A DNA stretch of 64,000 nt. Origin: Lachnospiraceae bacterium. GTDB taxonomy: Bacteria > Bacillota > Clostridia > Lachnospirales > Lachnospiraceae. Both the position numbers and the translations under genes were made by a program. Shown piece by piece: positions 1-8,795 of the stretch; within the stretch, counting starts at the first letter, position 1, and the number at the start of each line of letters is the position of its first letter. The notes beneath the pieces are model-generated. The model was not told where the DNA came from, did no database searches, and worked only from the letters and a program-made list of their open reading frames with translations. The stretch is taken from assembly GCA_029008875.1 (NCBI GenBank), contig JAQXJP010000012.1, positions 44,837 to 108,836 of the forward strand, in the 5' to 3' direction.

Positions 1-13
1 GATTATCTGTCAT
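1..13 (-). CDS. start of a truncated gene (first four codons only)
   Basis: On the minus strand an ATG at 13-11 follows the ispE stop (36-38) by 22 bases and is preceded by a GAGG-type ribosome binding site seven bases upstream. Only four codons (Met-Thr-Asp-Asn) lie in the window, so the product cannot be identified. The spacing suggests co-transcription with ispE. The palindrome in front of ispE resembles GntR-family operators, which would fit a regulator gene here, but that is a guess. Confidence 0.4.
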
Positions 14-35
14 TTCCTCGCCTCTTTCTTTCCCG

Positions 36-911
36 CTACTCTCTCCGATTATTGTAGATAGAGGTCAGGTACACCTGCTTTGCCAAACCGCTGCGCTGCA
101 TATCCTCGTATGCCCTCTGCGCCGTCTCGTCGTCGGCAAAAAGTCCAAACACGGTGGGGCCACTCCCGCTCATCATGGCGTTCACAGCACCGGATTTTCT
201 CATCAGCTCCTTAATCTCCGCGATGATTGGATAATTGGGAATCGTTACCGACTCCAACACATTCCCCATATGTCCCGCAATCGCCTGCAAATCCTTGTTC
301 TCGATATCTCGGATCAGCCGGTCGATATCCGGATGCAGTGTATTTTCATCCAGTTTCAGATTCTCATATACAAACTTGGTGGACACGGAAATCTGCGGTT
401 TTGCAATCAACACCGGGCATTTCACCATGGGCGACAGTGCTGTGAGTTTCTCCCCGATGCCTTCCGCCAGGGCGGTTCCCCGCAGGATGCAGTAAGGCAC
501 ATCGGCACCGATTTTCACCCCCCGCTCCATAAGATCGCTGCGCTTTAATTTTAACTCAAAAAGTTCATTCATTCCGTACAGCATGGCGGCCGCATCCGTG
601 CTTCCGCCGGCCATTCCCGCCGCAACCGGAATCCGCTTATTCAGCTTCACCATCACACCGGAGTCAATTCCGAACTCATCCATTAACATTTTTCCCGCTT
701 TGTAAATGAGATTATTCTCATTTACGGGCAAAAAAGATAAATTGGAGGTAATGTGAATTCCGGGCTCCGGACATTTGGCAATGTCCAGTCGGTCGTACAG
801 GTGAATGGTCTGCATAATCATACGAACCTCATGGTAGCCGTCCTCCCGGCGCCTCACCACGTCCAGGCCCAGATTAATTTTTGCTAGTGCTTTTAATGAA
901 ATCTCGTCCAT
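36..911 (-). CDS. ispE: 4-diphosphocytidyl-2-C-methyl-D-erythritol kinase IspE
   Basis: Cytosolic GHMP kinase of the MEP isoprenoid pathway; it phosphorylates the 2-hydroxyl of CDP-methylerythritol with ATP. At 291 residues it has the usual family length. The N-terminal strand KALAKINLGLDVV, the ATP-binding glycine-rich motif AAGMAGGSTDAAA near residues 97-109, and the C-terminal GHMP motif MMSGSGPTVFGLF are all present. The ATG at 911 is preferred over an in-frame codon at 938 because AGAGGGA lies just upstream of it and because the 938 start would fall inside the promoter-operator. It is the last full gene of the minus-strand block at the left edge, and it has its own promoter (TTGACT at 972-967) rather than depending only on the zinc importer genes upstream. 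Confidence 0.95.
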   Translation of the reverse strand: MDEISLKALAKINLGLDVVRRREDGYHEVRMIMQTIHLYDRLDIAKCPEPGIHITSNLSFLPVNENNLIYKAGKMLMDEFGIDSGVMVKLNKRIPVAAGMAGGSTDAAAMLYGMNELFELKLKRSDLMERGVKIGADVPYCILRGTALAEGIGEKLTALSPMVKCPVLIAKPQISVSTKFVYENLKLDENTLHPDIDRLIRDIENKDLQAIAGHMGNVLESVTIPNYPIIAEIKELMRKSGAVNAMMSGSGPTVFGLFADDETAQRAYEDMQRSGLAKQVYLTSIYNNRRE

Positions 912-929
912 GTCTTTCCCTCTGTATTT

Positions 930-972
930 TGTATACAATATCTATTGTATACAGTACACCGGAAAAAGTCAA
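930..972 (-). promoter_or_regulatory. ispE promoter overlapped by a perfect 24-bp palindrome
   Basis: On the minus strand, TTGACT (972-967) is followed after 17 bases by TACAAT (949-944). A perfect inverted repeat covers 930-953: two 11-base arms, TGTATACAATA and its complement, around a 2-base centre. It sits directly on the -10 element, where a bound repressor would block RNA polymerase. The TGTATACAA-type half-site resembles operators of some GntR-family regulators; the bound protein is unknown. Confidence 0.7.
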
Positions 973-979
973 ATTTCTG

Positions 980-1795
980 CTATTTTCCGGCTTTGCGGTT
1001 GTAAAGGAAGGTCAAAAAGTAAATGATGGATGCCAAAATCACAATCATGGGGCCCGTCGCCACGTTGGCGTAGAAGGACACAATCAACCCCACAATCCCT
1101 GAAAACATAGAAAAAATCACTGCGAACAAATGATACTCCCTCATATTGGAAGCAATGTTGCGGCTGGAGGCTGCCGGCAAAATCAGAAGGGCATTGATGA
1201 TCAGTATGCCCACCCATTTGATGGAGAGCATGACAATCAGCGCAATCAGCACTGCAAACAAATTCTCGATGAGCTTCACCGGGATTCCCTTGCTCTTGGC
1301 CAGAGTCTTGTGAATACTGATGGCATTGAGCATGTTGAAGGCCACTCCCCAGAAGAGGAAGGTCACCGCAAAAATCACCACCAAAAGCCAGATTTCCCCT
1401 GGTGTGATGCTGAGCACATCCCCCACCAGAATACCGGAATACTTGCTGAAGTTTCCTCCCCGGGACAAGATGGCCAGTCCGATGGCCACCGCGCAGGAAG
1501 AAAATACGGAGATAATCGTGTCGGTGGATGCCGTATTCATGCTGCTGATCTTGTTCAAAAGCAGCGCGAAGACAATGGCAAAAATCACCATGGATAGGGT
1601 GGTATCCGTCACTCCCAGAATAACTCCCACCGCGATTCCCGTGAGCGCGGAATGGCCCAGAGCATCGGAGAAATAAGCCATCTTTTTGTTCACAATCATA
1701 GTTCCCAACACACCGAACAGCGGCGTGATAATCAGTATCGCAATCAGTGCATTGCGCATAAATCCATAGTCTAACCAGGAAGTCAAATTAATCAT
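980..1795 (-). CDS. znuB: metal (zinc/manganese) ABC transporter permease, ZnuB/MntB family
   Basis: Integral membrane subunit of an ABC-3 family metal importer, 271 residues, with at least seven hydrophobic segments beginning at NALIAILIITPLFGVLGTMI. The stretch MAYFSDALGHSALTGIAVG is characteristic of this family and lies near the cytoplasmic coupling region. The ATG at 1795 overlaps the end of the ATPase gene (stop at 1788-1790), and GGAGGG inside that gene serves as ribosome binding site. This coupling shows that the two subunits are made together. A longer in-frame start at 1867 would lie well inside znuC and is not supported. Zinc rather than manganese is favoured because the partner binding protein has a histidine-rich loop, but this is not proven. 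Confidence 0.9.
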   Translation of the reverse strand: MINLTSWLDYGFMRNALIAILIITPLFGVLGTMIVNKKMAYFSDALGHSALTGIAVGVILGVTDTTLSMVIFAIVFALLLNKISSMNTASTDTIISVFSSCAVAIGLAILSRGGNFSKYSGILVGDVLSITPGEIWLLVVIFAVTFLFWGVAFNMLNAISIHKTLAKSKGIPVKLIENLFAVLIALIVMLSIKWVGILIINALLILPAASSRNIASNMREYHLFAVIFSMFSGIVGLIVSFYANVATGPMIVILASIIYFLTFLYNRKAGK

Positions 1796-2561
1796 TCTCT
1801 TTGCCCTCCCCCATCCAGTTTTCCAAATTCTGGGCCGCAAATGTCTTGGCAAATTCCGGGCTGTCATATACCTCCCGCACCGTCCCCTGACGGATTACGG
1901 TAGAATCCAGCAGAATCACTTTGTCCGCATATTTTGCCACATAGTCCAGGTCATGGGAAATCAAGATAATCGCCAGGTCATAATGGCGTTTCAGATAATC
2001 CATGGTCTTAAAGAACAACTCCATACCGTTTTGGTCGATTCCGGATACCGGCTCGTCCAAAAGTAGCAAGTTTGGTTCATCCATAATGGCCATGGAGAGC
2101 AGCACTCTCTGCAATTCTCCGCCGGACAGATTGCACACCTGCTTGTCGATCAGTTCCTCCGCGTCGAACACGCTGAGGGCCTTTTTCACCTTCTCGTAGG
2201 TCTTTTTCCTTTTCGCCAAAAACACCGGAAACTTCGATTCATAGCTGGCAATCAGGTCGAACACACTCACCGGAGTATTTTTCTCGATGTTGATGGACTG
2301 GGGTACATAGCCGATCTTGAGCTTGGCCATTCTTCCGTCCTTGGTATCCTTAAATTCAATCTCGCCGGTGTGCGCAATGTCATCCAACATGGCACGAATC
2401 AGCGTGGACTTTCCGGCACCGTTTTTTCCGATGATGGCATTCAGGGTACCGCAGTGAATGTGGAGATTCACATCCTCCAGTACCACCTGCTCCCCAAAAC
2501 GGACGCCAAGATGATTCACTTTTATACAATGAAAGCCACATGGCTCGATAATTTTTCTCAT
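1788..2561 (-). CDS. znuC: metal ABC transporter ATP-binding protein, ZnuC family
   Basis: Cytoplasmic ATPase of the metal importer, 257 residues. Walker A GKNGAGKSTL, the ABC signature LSGGELQRV, Walker B LLLLDEP and the switch histidine in ISHDLD are all present. The N-terminus carries an extra short segment with His and Cys (EPCGFHCIK) before the usual first strand. The ATG at 2561 has GAGG eight bases upstream, overlapping the stop codon region of the binding-protein gene; the downstream permease start overlaps its own end. The three genes form a tightly packed unit behind engB. Confidence 0.93.
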   Translation of the reverse strand: MRKIIEPCGFHCIKVNHLGVRFGEQVVLEDVNLHIHCGTLNAIIGKNGAGKSTLIRAMLDDIAHTGEIEFKDTKDGRMAKLKIGYVPQSINIEKNTPVSVFDLIASYESKFPVFLAKRKKTYEKVKKALSVFDAEELIDKQVCNLSGGELQRVLLSMAIMDEPNLLLLDEPVSGIDQNGMELFFKTMDYLKRHYDLAIILISHDLDYVAKYADKVILLDSTVIRQGTVREVYDSPEFAKTFAAQNLENWMGEGKEND

Positions 2562-2564
2562 GGT

Positions 2565-3560
2565 CTAATCCTCTGTCTCTGCAAGCTGACGCATCAATTC
2601 CAAATTATGATGCATTCCGGTGAGGTAGCTGTCGGGATCGTAGTCCCCCCGATTCAGGGTATCCAGGTACAGCACCCGGATATCCGCACTCTTTTGAACT
2701 GTCTGGGCCATTTTCTGCCCATACAGTTCCTCCGCCAAAATGCAGGTTACCCCATGCTCATCAATCTCTTCAAGTACCTGAGCGACCTCCCCCGCGCTCA
2801 CCTGGCGCTCCTCGTCCAAATCCATCACCAAGGCCACATTCAGTCCGTAATCACCGGCCACATACTCATATGCCTCGTGGAACAAAATCACGGATTGCCC
2901 GGAAACCATGGAGGCGATTTCTTCCTGCTCACTCTGCAGCTCTGCCAGCTTGACATCGTACTGTGCAGCGTGGTCCAGATAGCTCTGCTCATGCTCCGGA
3001 TCCAGCTCCGCCAGTCCCTGTGCGATGGCCTGAACCTGTCCCCGGTACATCTCAACACTCATCCATGCGTGTGCGTTCACATCCCCGTGATCATGAACGT
3101 GCTCCCCGCTTTCCGGCTCCTCACCATGATCATGCTCCTCGTGGGTTTCCTCATCCTCATGCTCCTCATCTTCCGTCAGAAGGTCCAGATGCTCTGACGC
3201 GTTGATGATGACAAGGTTCGGATATGCACTGGCCACATCCTCCATGAAGGACTCCACTCCGCCACCGTTGATGATGAACGCATCCGCTTCGGAGAGCAAC
3301 TGCATATCCGCCGGCGTCAGTTGGAAATCATGGAGACACCCGGTCTGGGGCTCACTCAGATTGGTGAGCTCCACATTCTCCGTATCCCCGACCACATTCA
3401 TGGCTGCGATATACATGGGGTAGAAGGATGTCACAATATGCAATTTCTCATCTTCCTGCGGCTGCTGTGTGCTGCCCACATAAATTGTGGTCAGCCCCAG
3501 GCTAGCCACCAGCAGGCCCACGAGCATGACCAATACAAACACATACTTATTCTTCATCAT
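2565..3560 (-). CDS. znuA: metal ABC transporter substrate-binding protein, ZnuA/AdcA-like
   Basis: Extracytoplasmic binding protein of the zinc/manganese importer, about 331 residues. It starts with a hydrophobic signal/anchor segment (VLVMLVGLLVASLGLTTIYVG) that has no lipobox cysteine, so it may be anchored by an uncleaved helix instead of lipid. Conserved ligand positions for the family are visible as HDFQLTP, HAWMS and HEAYEY. Between the first two lies an acidic His-rich loop (several HEE, HDH and HVHDH elements) typical of zinc-binding members. The start is taken at tandem ATGs (3560 or 3557); an upstream TTG at 3569 is less likely, and none has a strong ribosome binding site. It follows engB by only a few bases. 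Confidence 0.9.
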   Translation of the reverse strand: MMKNKYVFVLVMLVGLLVASLGLTTIYVGSTQQPQEDEKLHIVTSFYPMYIAAMNVVGDTENVELTNLSEPQTGCLHDFQLTPADMQLLSEADAFIINGGGVESFMEDVASAYPNLVIINASEHLDLLTEDEEHEDEETHEEHDHGEEPESGEHVHDHGDVNAHAWMSVEMYRGQVQAIAQGLAELDPEHEQSYLDHAAQYDVKLAELQSEQEEIASMVSGQSVILFHEAYEYVAGDYGLNVALVMDLDEERQVSAGEVAQVLEEIDEHGVTCILAEELYGQKMAQTVQKSADIRVLYLDTLNRGDYDPDSYLTGMHHNLELMRQLAETED

Positions 3561-3575
3561 ATTTCTCAAATAATT

Positions 3576-4430
3576 CTAATTTACTTTCTTTGTTGCAGGT
3601 TTTCGCTTTCCGCCCTTGGGAGCCGCCTTTCGCTTGTGCTCCTGCACCCACTTCTCTTTTCTTCTCTTATCTGCCGCCTCTTTCGCCAGGGTCTTTTTGG
3701 CGGCATTTTTCTTCTGGGTCTTCTTGGCAACCGGTTTGTCCGTAGCCTTCCAACGCTGCTTGCGCCTCGGCTCCTGTGTCTCCTTCGCCCCGGAGCCATC
3801 ACCCCAGGCCATGGGCTCTCCTGCCAGCTCCATCCGCTGCTCCTCGGTCAGCACCAGTTCATCCACCAGATCCCAGATTTCTTCCCTTCCCTGTTTGGTC
3901 TCCGCCGAAAAAGGAATGATCACCGTATCCGGTTCCACCTGAAGTCCCTCCTCAATGGCGCGGATGTGGGCGGGAATTTGTGACCGCTTGAGTTTGTCCG
4001 CCTTCGTTGCGATGATAATCGGCGCAAATCCCTGATTCACCATCCATTCGTACATGAGCTGATCGTTTTCTGAAGGGTCATGCCGAATGTCAATAAGCAA
4101 AAATACTGCCTTCAGCTGCTTGGACACATGCAGATAATTCTCGATCATCTGCCCCCATTTCGCCTTAATCTCCACACTTGCATTGGCGTATCCGTAACCG
4201 GGAAGATCCACCAGATACATCCTGTCATTGACATTGTAGAAATTGATGGTCTGGGTCTTGCCCGGCTGTGAGGAGGTTCTCGCCAGAGATTTCCTGTTTA
4301 ATAGCGCATTGATCAGGGAAGATTTTCCTACATTGGATTTTCCCGCAAAAGCCACCTCCCCCAGGAGGTTCTCCGGAATTGTGCTGGTCACGCCGCACAC
4401 AGTTTCCAATTCCACGCTCTTAATTACCAT
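3576..4430 (-). CDS. engB: ribosome biogenesis GTP-binding protein EngB (YsxC/YihA) with basic tail
   Basis: Essential GTPase in late assembly of the large ribosomal subunit. The G1 loop GKSNVGKSSLIN, the G3 motif DLPGYG and the G4 motif TKAD are present in the first 150 residues. At 284 residues it is about 80 longer than typical members: after roughly residue 200 comes a Lys/Arg/Ala-rich tail with repeats such as KKTQKKNAAKKTLAKEAADK. That tail may bind RNA, which is inference. AAGGAG seven bases before ATG 4430 supports the start. Position just downstream of lon matches the arrangement in Bacillus and many Clostridia. Confidence 0.95.
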   Translation of the reverse strand: MVIKSVELETVCGVTSTIPENLLGEVAFAGKSNVGKSSLINALLNRKSLARTSSQPGKTQTINFYNVNDRMYLVDLPGYGYANASVEIKAKWGQMIENYLHVSKQLKAVFLLIDIRHDPSENDQLMYEWMVNQGFAPIIIATKADKLKRSQIPAHIRAIEEGLQVEPDTVIIPFSAETKQGREEIWDLVDELVLTEEQRMELAGEPMAWGDGSGAKETQEPRRKQRWKATDKPVAKKTQKKNAAKKTLAKEAADKRRKEKWVQEHKRKAAPKGGKRKPATKKVN

Positions 4431-4445
4431 GCTGTCACTCCTTTT

Positions 4446-6758
4446 CTATACGAGAGCCACCTCAAGCACCTGTTCCATCTTCTCCACGGGTATGATGGTG
4501 AGCCCTTCCAGAATCTCCTTCGATATATCTTCCAAATCCCGCTCGTTTTCCATGGGGACACATACGGTGTGAATGTCGGAATTCTTTGCGGCCAGGAGCT
4601 TTTCCTTCAGGCCGCCGATGGGAAGAACTCGCCCGCGGAGGGTCACCTCTCCGGTCATAGCCACATCTGCGCGCACTTGCCGTCCGCATACCGCGGACAG
4701 AATTGCCGTTGCCATTGTTATTCCGGCGGAGGGTCCGTCCTTGGGCACGGCTCCCTCCGGAATATGGATATGAATATCATGTTTCTGGAAATAATCCGGT
4801 TTGATTCCGTACTGTCCACTGACGGACCGCACATAACTGACAGCGGCCTGAGCGGATTCCTTCATGACATCCCCCATCTTGCCGGTCAGCCGGAATTCAC
4901 CCTTCCCCGGCATCACGGAGACTTCCACATCCAGGGTCACTCCCCCCACGCTGGTCCAGGCCAACCCGCACACCAGACCGACCTGTGGTTCCTTCTCCCG
5001 AATATCTTTCCGATACTTCTCTCTCCCCAGGTATTTTTCCAAATTCTGAGCAGTCACACGGGCTGACTTCATCTTCCCCCGGTAAATATCTGCGGCAACC
5101 TTGCGACAAATCTCACCGATTTTGCGCTCCAGCCCTCGCACTCCGGCCTCCTTGGTGTAGGATGTGATGATGTTTCGCAACGCGCTGTCGCTGATTGCTA
5201 TCTGCCCCTGCACCAACCCGTTTTTCTCCATCTGTTTTGCAATCAGATGTTCTCTGGCGATGTGAAACTTCTCGTTTTCCGTGTAACTGTTGATCTCGAT
5301 GATTTCCATGCGATCCAGAAGGGGCTTAGGGATATCCTGCACCGAATTCGCCGTGGCCAGAAACAGCACATCCGACAAATCCACGGGGAGTTCCACATAA
5401 TGATCCCGGAACTTGCTGTTCTGCTCGGAATCCAGCACCTCCAGCAATGCTGCCGAAGTGTCCCCCTTATAATCGCTGCTGACTTTATCAATCTCATCCA
5501 GGAGCATCAGTGGGTTGCTTACCCCTGCGCTCCTAAGCCCGTTAATAATTCGACCCGGCATTGCGCCCACGTAGGTCTTGCGGTGTCCGCGTATCTCCGC
5601 TTCGTCCCGCACTCCTCCGAGGCAGATCCGAACATACTCTTTGTTCAGCGCTCTTGCCACGGAGCGGGCAATGCTTGTCTTCCCGGTCCCGGGAGGTCCC
5701 ACAAGGCATACGATGGGGCTGTCCCCCTTGCCGGTCAGATTCCGCACCGCCAGGAATTCAATCACCCGCTTCTTCACGTCGTTCAGTCCGTAATGCTCGT
5801 CATCCAGCACTCTCTGGGCGTGATCGATATCCCTGTTATCCTTGGACTTGCGATTCCAAGGCAACTCCAACAGGGTCTCAATATATCCGCGGGTCACCGC
5901 ACTCTCCGAGGAACTTCCGCTGACTTGGCGAAAATGGTCAATCTCCTTCCGGATGCGCTCCTTAATCTCCTTGGGTGCCTTGAGTTTCTGCAGAGATTTC
6001 TCGTATTCGTCCGCCTCCGACTCTGAATTCTCGCCCAGTTCCTCACGGATCAATCCCATTTGCTCCCGCAGAATGTATTCCTTCTGATGCTTATCCACGC
6101 GCTCCCGCACTTTTTTCTGAAATTCCTGCTTAATCCCGTTTACCTCGATTTCCCGAAAGAGAAGAGTAAGCAGGGCCTCATAGCGCTCCGTCAGCGTTTC
6201 CGCCTCCAGAATCTTTTGTTTTTCCACATAATGTACCGGAAGATTGTTGGACACATAATCCATCAAACTCTCCAGGTCCGTCATGCTCTGTACCTGGCGC
6301 AGGACATCCTGCCCCAGCTTTCCGTTCACCTTGCCATAGCGCTCAAAATTCTCGCGAATGCTGACGACCATCGCCTCTTTGGCCTCCGGGATCAGCCCTT
6401 CCTCCACATCCGCATCCAAAAAGGCAATCTCTGCCTCCAGGTACTCCTGTTCGTCGGTGAATGCCACAAGTTTGGCCCTTTTTTTGCCCTCCACCAAAAC
6501 GCGGACGATATCCTTCTGCAGTTTAATGACTTGTCTGACCTCGGCGAAAATGCCGATTGCAAACAAGTCATTCACAGTTGGAAGTTCCTGCTCCGTAACC
6601 TTTTGCGTAACCAGAAAAATCTCCTGATTCTCGCCCATCGCCCGCTCCACCGCCATGATGGATCTGGGGCGACTGATATCAAAATGAGCAATCATTCCCG
6701 GCAATATAGTCATCCCGCGAAGTGCAACCGCAGGTATTCTCATTGCTGTATTATCCAA
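4446..6758 (-). CDS. lon: ATP-dependent protease Lon (LonA type)
   Basis: Cytosolic AAA+ protease that degrades misfolded and regulatory proteins. It has 770 residues, the full family length: N-terminal substrate-binding domain (about 1-200), coiled-coil region, AAA+ module with Walker [10 protein letters not shown] near residue 355, and C-terminal Ser-Lys protease domain with the catalytic serine in PKDGPSAG (near 677) and lysine in [11 protein letters not shown] (near 719). The start appears to be TTG at 6758, since GAGAGGAATT sits directly before it; an ATG five codons later (6743) lacks a spaced ribosome binding site. It lies between clpX and engB, with very short gaps, so read-through transcription from the clp region is likely. 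Confidence 0.96.
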   Translation of the reverse strand: MDNTAMRIPAVALRGMTILPGMIAHFDISRPRSIMAVERAMGENQEIFLVTQKVTEQELPTVNDLFAIGIFAEVRQVIKLQKDIVRVLVEGKKRAKLVAFTDEQEYLEAEIAFLDADVEEGLIPEAKEAMVVSIRENFERYGKVNGKLGQDVLRQVQSMTDLESLMDYVSNNLPVHYVEKQKILEAETLTERYEALLTLLFREIEVNGIKQEFQKKVRERVDKHQKEYILREQMGLIREELGENSESEADEYEKSLQKLKAPKEIKERIRKEIDHFRQVSGSSSESAVTRGYIETLLELPWNRKSKDNRDIDHAQRVLDDEHYGLNDVKKRVIEFLAVRNLTGKGDSPIVCLVGPPGTGKTSIARSVARALNKEYVRICLGGVRDEAEIRGHRKTYVGAMPGRIINGLRSAGVSNPLMLLDEIDKVSSDYKGDTSAALLEVLDSEQNSKFRDHYVELPVDLSDVLFLATANSVQDIPKPLLDRMEIIEINSYTENEKFHIAREHLIAKQMEKNGLVQGQIAISDSALRNIITSYTKEAGVRGLERKIGEICRKVAADIYRGKMKSARVTAQNLEKYLGREKYRKDIREKEPQVGLVCGLAWTSVGGVTLDVEVSVMPGKGEFRLTGKMGDVMKESAQAAVSYVRSVSGQYGIKPDYFQKHDIHIHIPEGAVPKDGPSAGITMATAILSAVCGRQVRADVAMTGEVTLRGRVLPIGGLKEKLLAAKNSDIHTVCVPMENERDLEDISKEILEGLTIIPVEKMEQVLEVALV

Positions 6759-6773
6759 AATTCCTCTCCCACT

Positions 6774-8063
6774 TTAGGAGGCCATTTCCTCCTTGTTATC
6801 CGGCTTCATCTCAATCATAGCGGCAGTTTCCCCGTCAATGGCCAGGTTTTCATCCACCATGTTTTTCGTGATTACCAACTTGCTGATTGATTCGTCTGAA
6901 GGCACACGATACATGTAATCCAGCATTACGCTCTCCATAATCGCCCGAAGTCCTCGCGCTCCGGTATTGCGCTCCAACGCTTTGTCCGCGATGGCCTCAA
7001 TCGCACTCTCCTCGAAGGACAATCCCACTCCGTCCAACTCGAACAACTTCTCATACTGCTTTACCAGAGAATTTTTCGGCTCCCGCAAAATGCGAATCAG
7101 CGCCTCCCTGTCCAAAGAATCCAGAGAGACCGTAATCGGAACACGGCCGATGAACTCCGGAATCAACCCAAACTTGACAAAATCCTGGGGCAGAGCATGC
7201 TTAAATACCTCCCCCACATTCATCTCGTTTTTGGACTTTACCTCGGAATTGAATCCGATGGACTTGGTGTCCCTGCGGCTCTCGATGATCTTCTCCAGGC
7301 CATCGAAGGCACCGCCGCAGATAAACAGAATGTTGGTAGTATCGATGGGGATCAACTCCTGCTGTGGATGCTTTCTCCCTCCCTGAGGCGGCACGGATGC
7401 AACCGTACCCTCAAGAATCTTGAGGAGTGCCTGCTGAACCCCCTCACCGGATACATCACGGGTGATGGACACGTTCTCCGACTTCTTGGAAATCTTGTCA
7501 ATCTCATCGATATATACGATTCCGTGCTCCGCGCGATCGATATCATAATCAGCGGCCTGAATCAGTTTCAGCAGGATGTTTTCCACATCCTCGCCCACAT
7601 ATCCTGCCTCGGTTAATGTGGTGGCATCCGCAATGGCGAATGGCACATTGAGGATTCTGGCCAGAGTCTGGGCCAGGAGGGTCTTTCCGGAACCGGTGGG
7701 TCCCAACATCAACACGTTGCTCTTCTGGAGTTCCACTCCGCCCATGTCTCCACCTGCCAGGACTCTCTTGTAGTGGTTGTACACCGCAACGGACAGCACC
7801 TTTTTGGCCTGTTCCTGTCCGATGACATAATCATCCAAAAAGGCCTTTAATTCCTCAGGCTTCAAGAGGTTAATCTCCTCCTGCACCTCAGGTGCGCCAC
7901 TCTCCAATTCCTCCTCGTCGATAATCTGCGCACAGATGTCCACGCAGCTATCGCAGATGTAGGCTCCGTTCGGTCCGGCGATCAGCCGACCTACCTGATT
8001 TTGCGTTTTACCGCAAAAAGAACATTTTACTTGATTGTCATTATTATTTGTTTTTCCTGCCAT
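6774..8063 (-). CDS. clpX: ATP-dependent Clp protease ATP-binding subunit ClpX
   Basis: Hexameric AAA+ unfoldase that feeds substrates to ClpP. The 429-residue protein starts with the C4 zinc-binding domain ([11 protein letters not shown] and [10 protein letters not shown]), followed by Walker A GPTGSGKT near residue 120, Walker [11 protein letters not shown], the pore loop region GYVGEDVEN and sensor arginines. The IGF-type loop that docks on ClpP is represented by IGFNSE. ATG 8063 follows TTTTGGAG. A strong hairpin lies between it and clpP. Confidence 0.97.
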   Translation of the reverse strand: MAGKTNNNDNQVKCSFCGKTQNQVGRLIAGPNGAYICDSCVDICAQIIDEEELESGAPEVQEEINLLKPEELKAFLDDYVIGQEQAKKVLSVAVYNHYKRVLAGGDMGGVELQKSNVLMLGPTGSGKTLLAQTLARILNVPFAIADATTLTEAGYVGEDVENILLKLIQAADYDIDRAEHGIVYIDEIDKISKKSENVSITRDVSGEGVQQALLKILEGTVASVPPQGGRKHPQQELIPIDTTNILFICGGAFDGLEKIIESRRDTKSIGFNSEVKSKNEMNVGEVFKHALPQDFVKFGLIPEFIGRVPITVSLDSLDREALIRILREPKNSLVKQYEKLFELDGVGLSFEESAIEAIADKALERNTGARGLRAIMESVMLDYMYRVPSDESISKLVITKNMVDENLAIDGETAAMIEMKPDNKEEMAS

Positions 8064-8100
8064 TTTTTACTCCAAAACAATCTCTATTTATATGCGCTTT

Positions 8101-8127
8101 GAGGGTATCCCTCATTGGGGTACCCTC
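8101..8127 (-). other. hairpin between clpP and clpX
   Basis: An 11-bp stem (GAGGGTATCCC at 8101-8111 with GGGGTACCCTC at 8117-8127, one G-T pair) and a 5-base loop lie in the 69-base gap between clpP and clpX. No run of T follows on the minus strand, so it is not a classical terminator. It could act as an RNA-processing or mRNA-stability element, or as a protein-binding dyad. Confidence 0.6.
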
Positions 8128-8132
8128 CACAA

Positions 8133-8714
8133 TTATCTGCTTGTAATCACACTATCAACCAGACCGTATTCTTTTGCTTCCTCCGCGGACATATAGTAAT
8201 CTCTCTCCGTATCTGCGGCAACCACCTCATAGGGTTTTCCTGTGTTTGCAGCCAGAATCTCGTTCAAACGCTTCTTGGTTTTCAGAATATTCTCCGCTGC
8301 AATCTGAATCTCAGTTGCCTGTCCCTTGGCTCCGCCGGATGGCTGATGAATCATAATCTCCGCGTTGGGAAGTGCATATCTCTTGCCCTTAGCTCCGCCT
8401 GCCAGAAGAAATGCTCCCATGCTGGCAGCAAGTCCGATACAGATGGTTGACACATCACACTTGATATACTGCATGGTATCGTAGATTGCCATACCCGCGG
8501 TTACCATTCCTCCCGGGGAGTTAATATACAGATGAATGTCTTTGTTGGGGTCTTCTGATTCCAAAAACAAAAGCTGGGCCACCACAAGACTTGCGGTTGT
8601 CTCGTTCACTTCCTCGCCGAGGAAGATAATACGGTCCTTCAAAAGGCGGGAATAGATGTCGTAATTGCGCTCCCCGCGACCGGTCTGTTCAATGACGTAA
8701 GGTACTAAACTCAT
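8133..8714 (-). CDS. clpP: ATP-dependent Clp protease proteolytic subunit ClpP
   Basis: Serine protease that forms the barrel-shaped double heptamer and works with ClpX (encoded next). It has 193 residues, full family length. The catalytic triad is visible: Ser98 in [10 protein letters not shown], His123 in MIHQPSGG, and Asp172 in TERDYYM. The N-terminal axial loop segment begins [22 protein letters not shown] lies nine or ten bases before ATG 8714. It follows tig across a gap that holds a terminator-like hairpin, so part of its expression may be reduced relative to tig. Confidence 0.97.
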   Translation of the reverse strand: MSLVPYVIEQTGRGERNYDIYSRLLKDRIIFLGEEVNETTASLVVAQLLFLESEDPNKDIHLYINSPGGMVTAGMAIYDTMQYIKCDVSTICIGLAASMGAFLLAGGAKGKRYALPNAEIMIHQPSGGAKGQATEIQIAAENILKTKKRLNEILAANTGKPYEVVAADTERDYYMSAEEAKEYGLVDSVITSR

Positions 8715-8740
8715 GTGAAAACGCCTCCTATATAAAAGTT

Positions 8741-8772
8741 CAAAAGACCGGCTCAGATTATCTGAGCCAGTC
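8741..8772 (-). terminator. terminator-like hairpin between tig and clpP
   Basis: Minus-strand RNA would form GACTGGCTCAGA / TCTGAGCCGGTC (12 pairs, one G-U) with a TAA loop, followed by TTTTG. It lies downstream of the tig stop and upstream of the clpP ribosome binding site. It may end or attenuate the tig transcript. Confidence 0.65.
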
Positions 8773-8795
8773 TGTAAAATACACCTTACCAGGCT

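Noticed and set aside
5247..6026. Long plus-strand frame across lon
   Set aside because: Antisense shadow of lon with no ribosome binding site or known domain.
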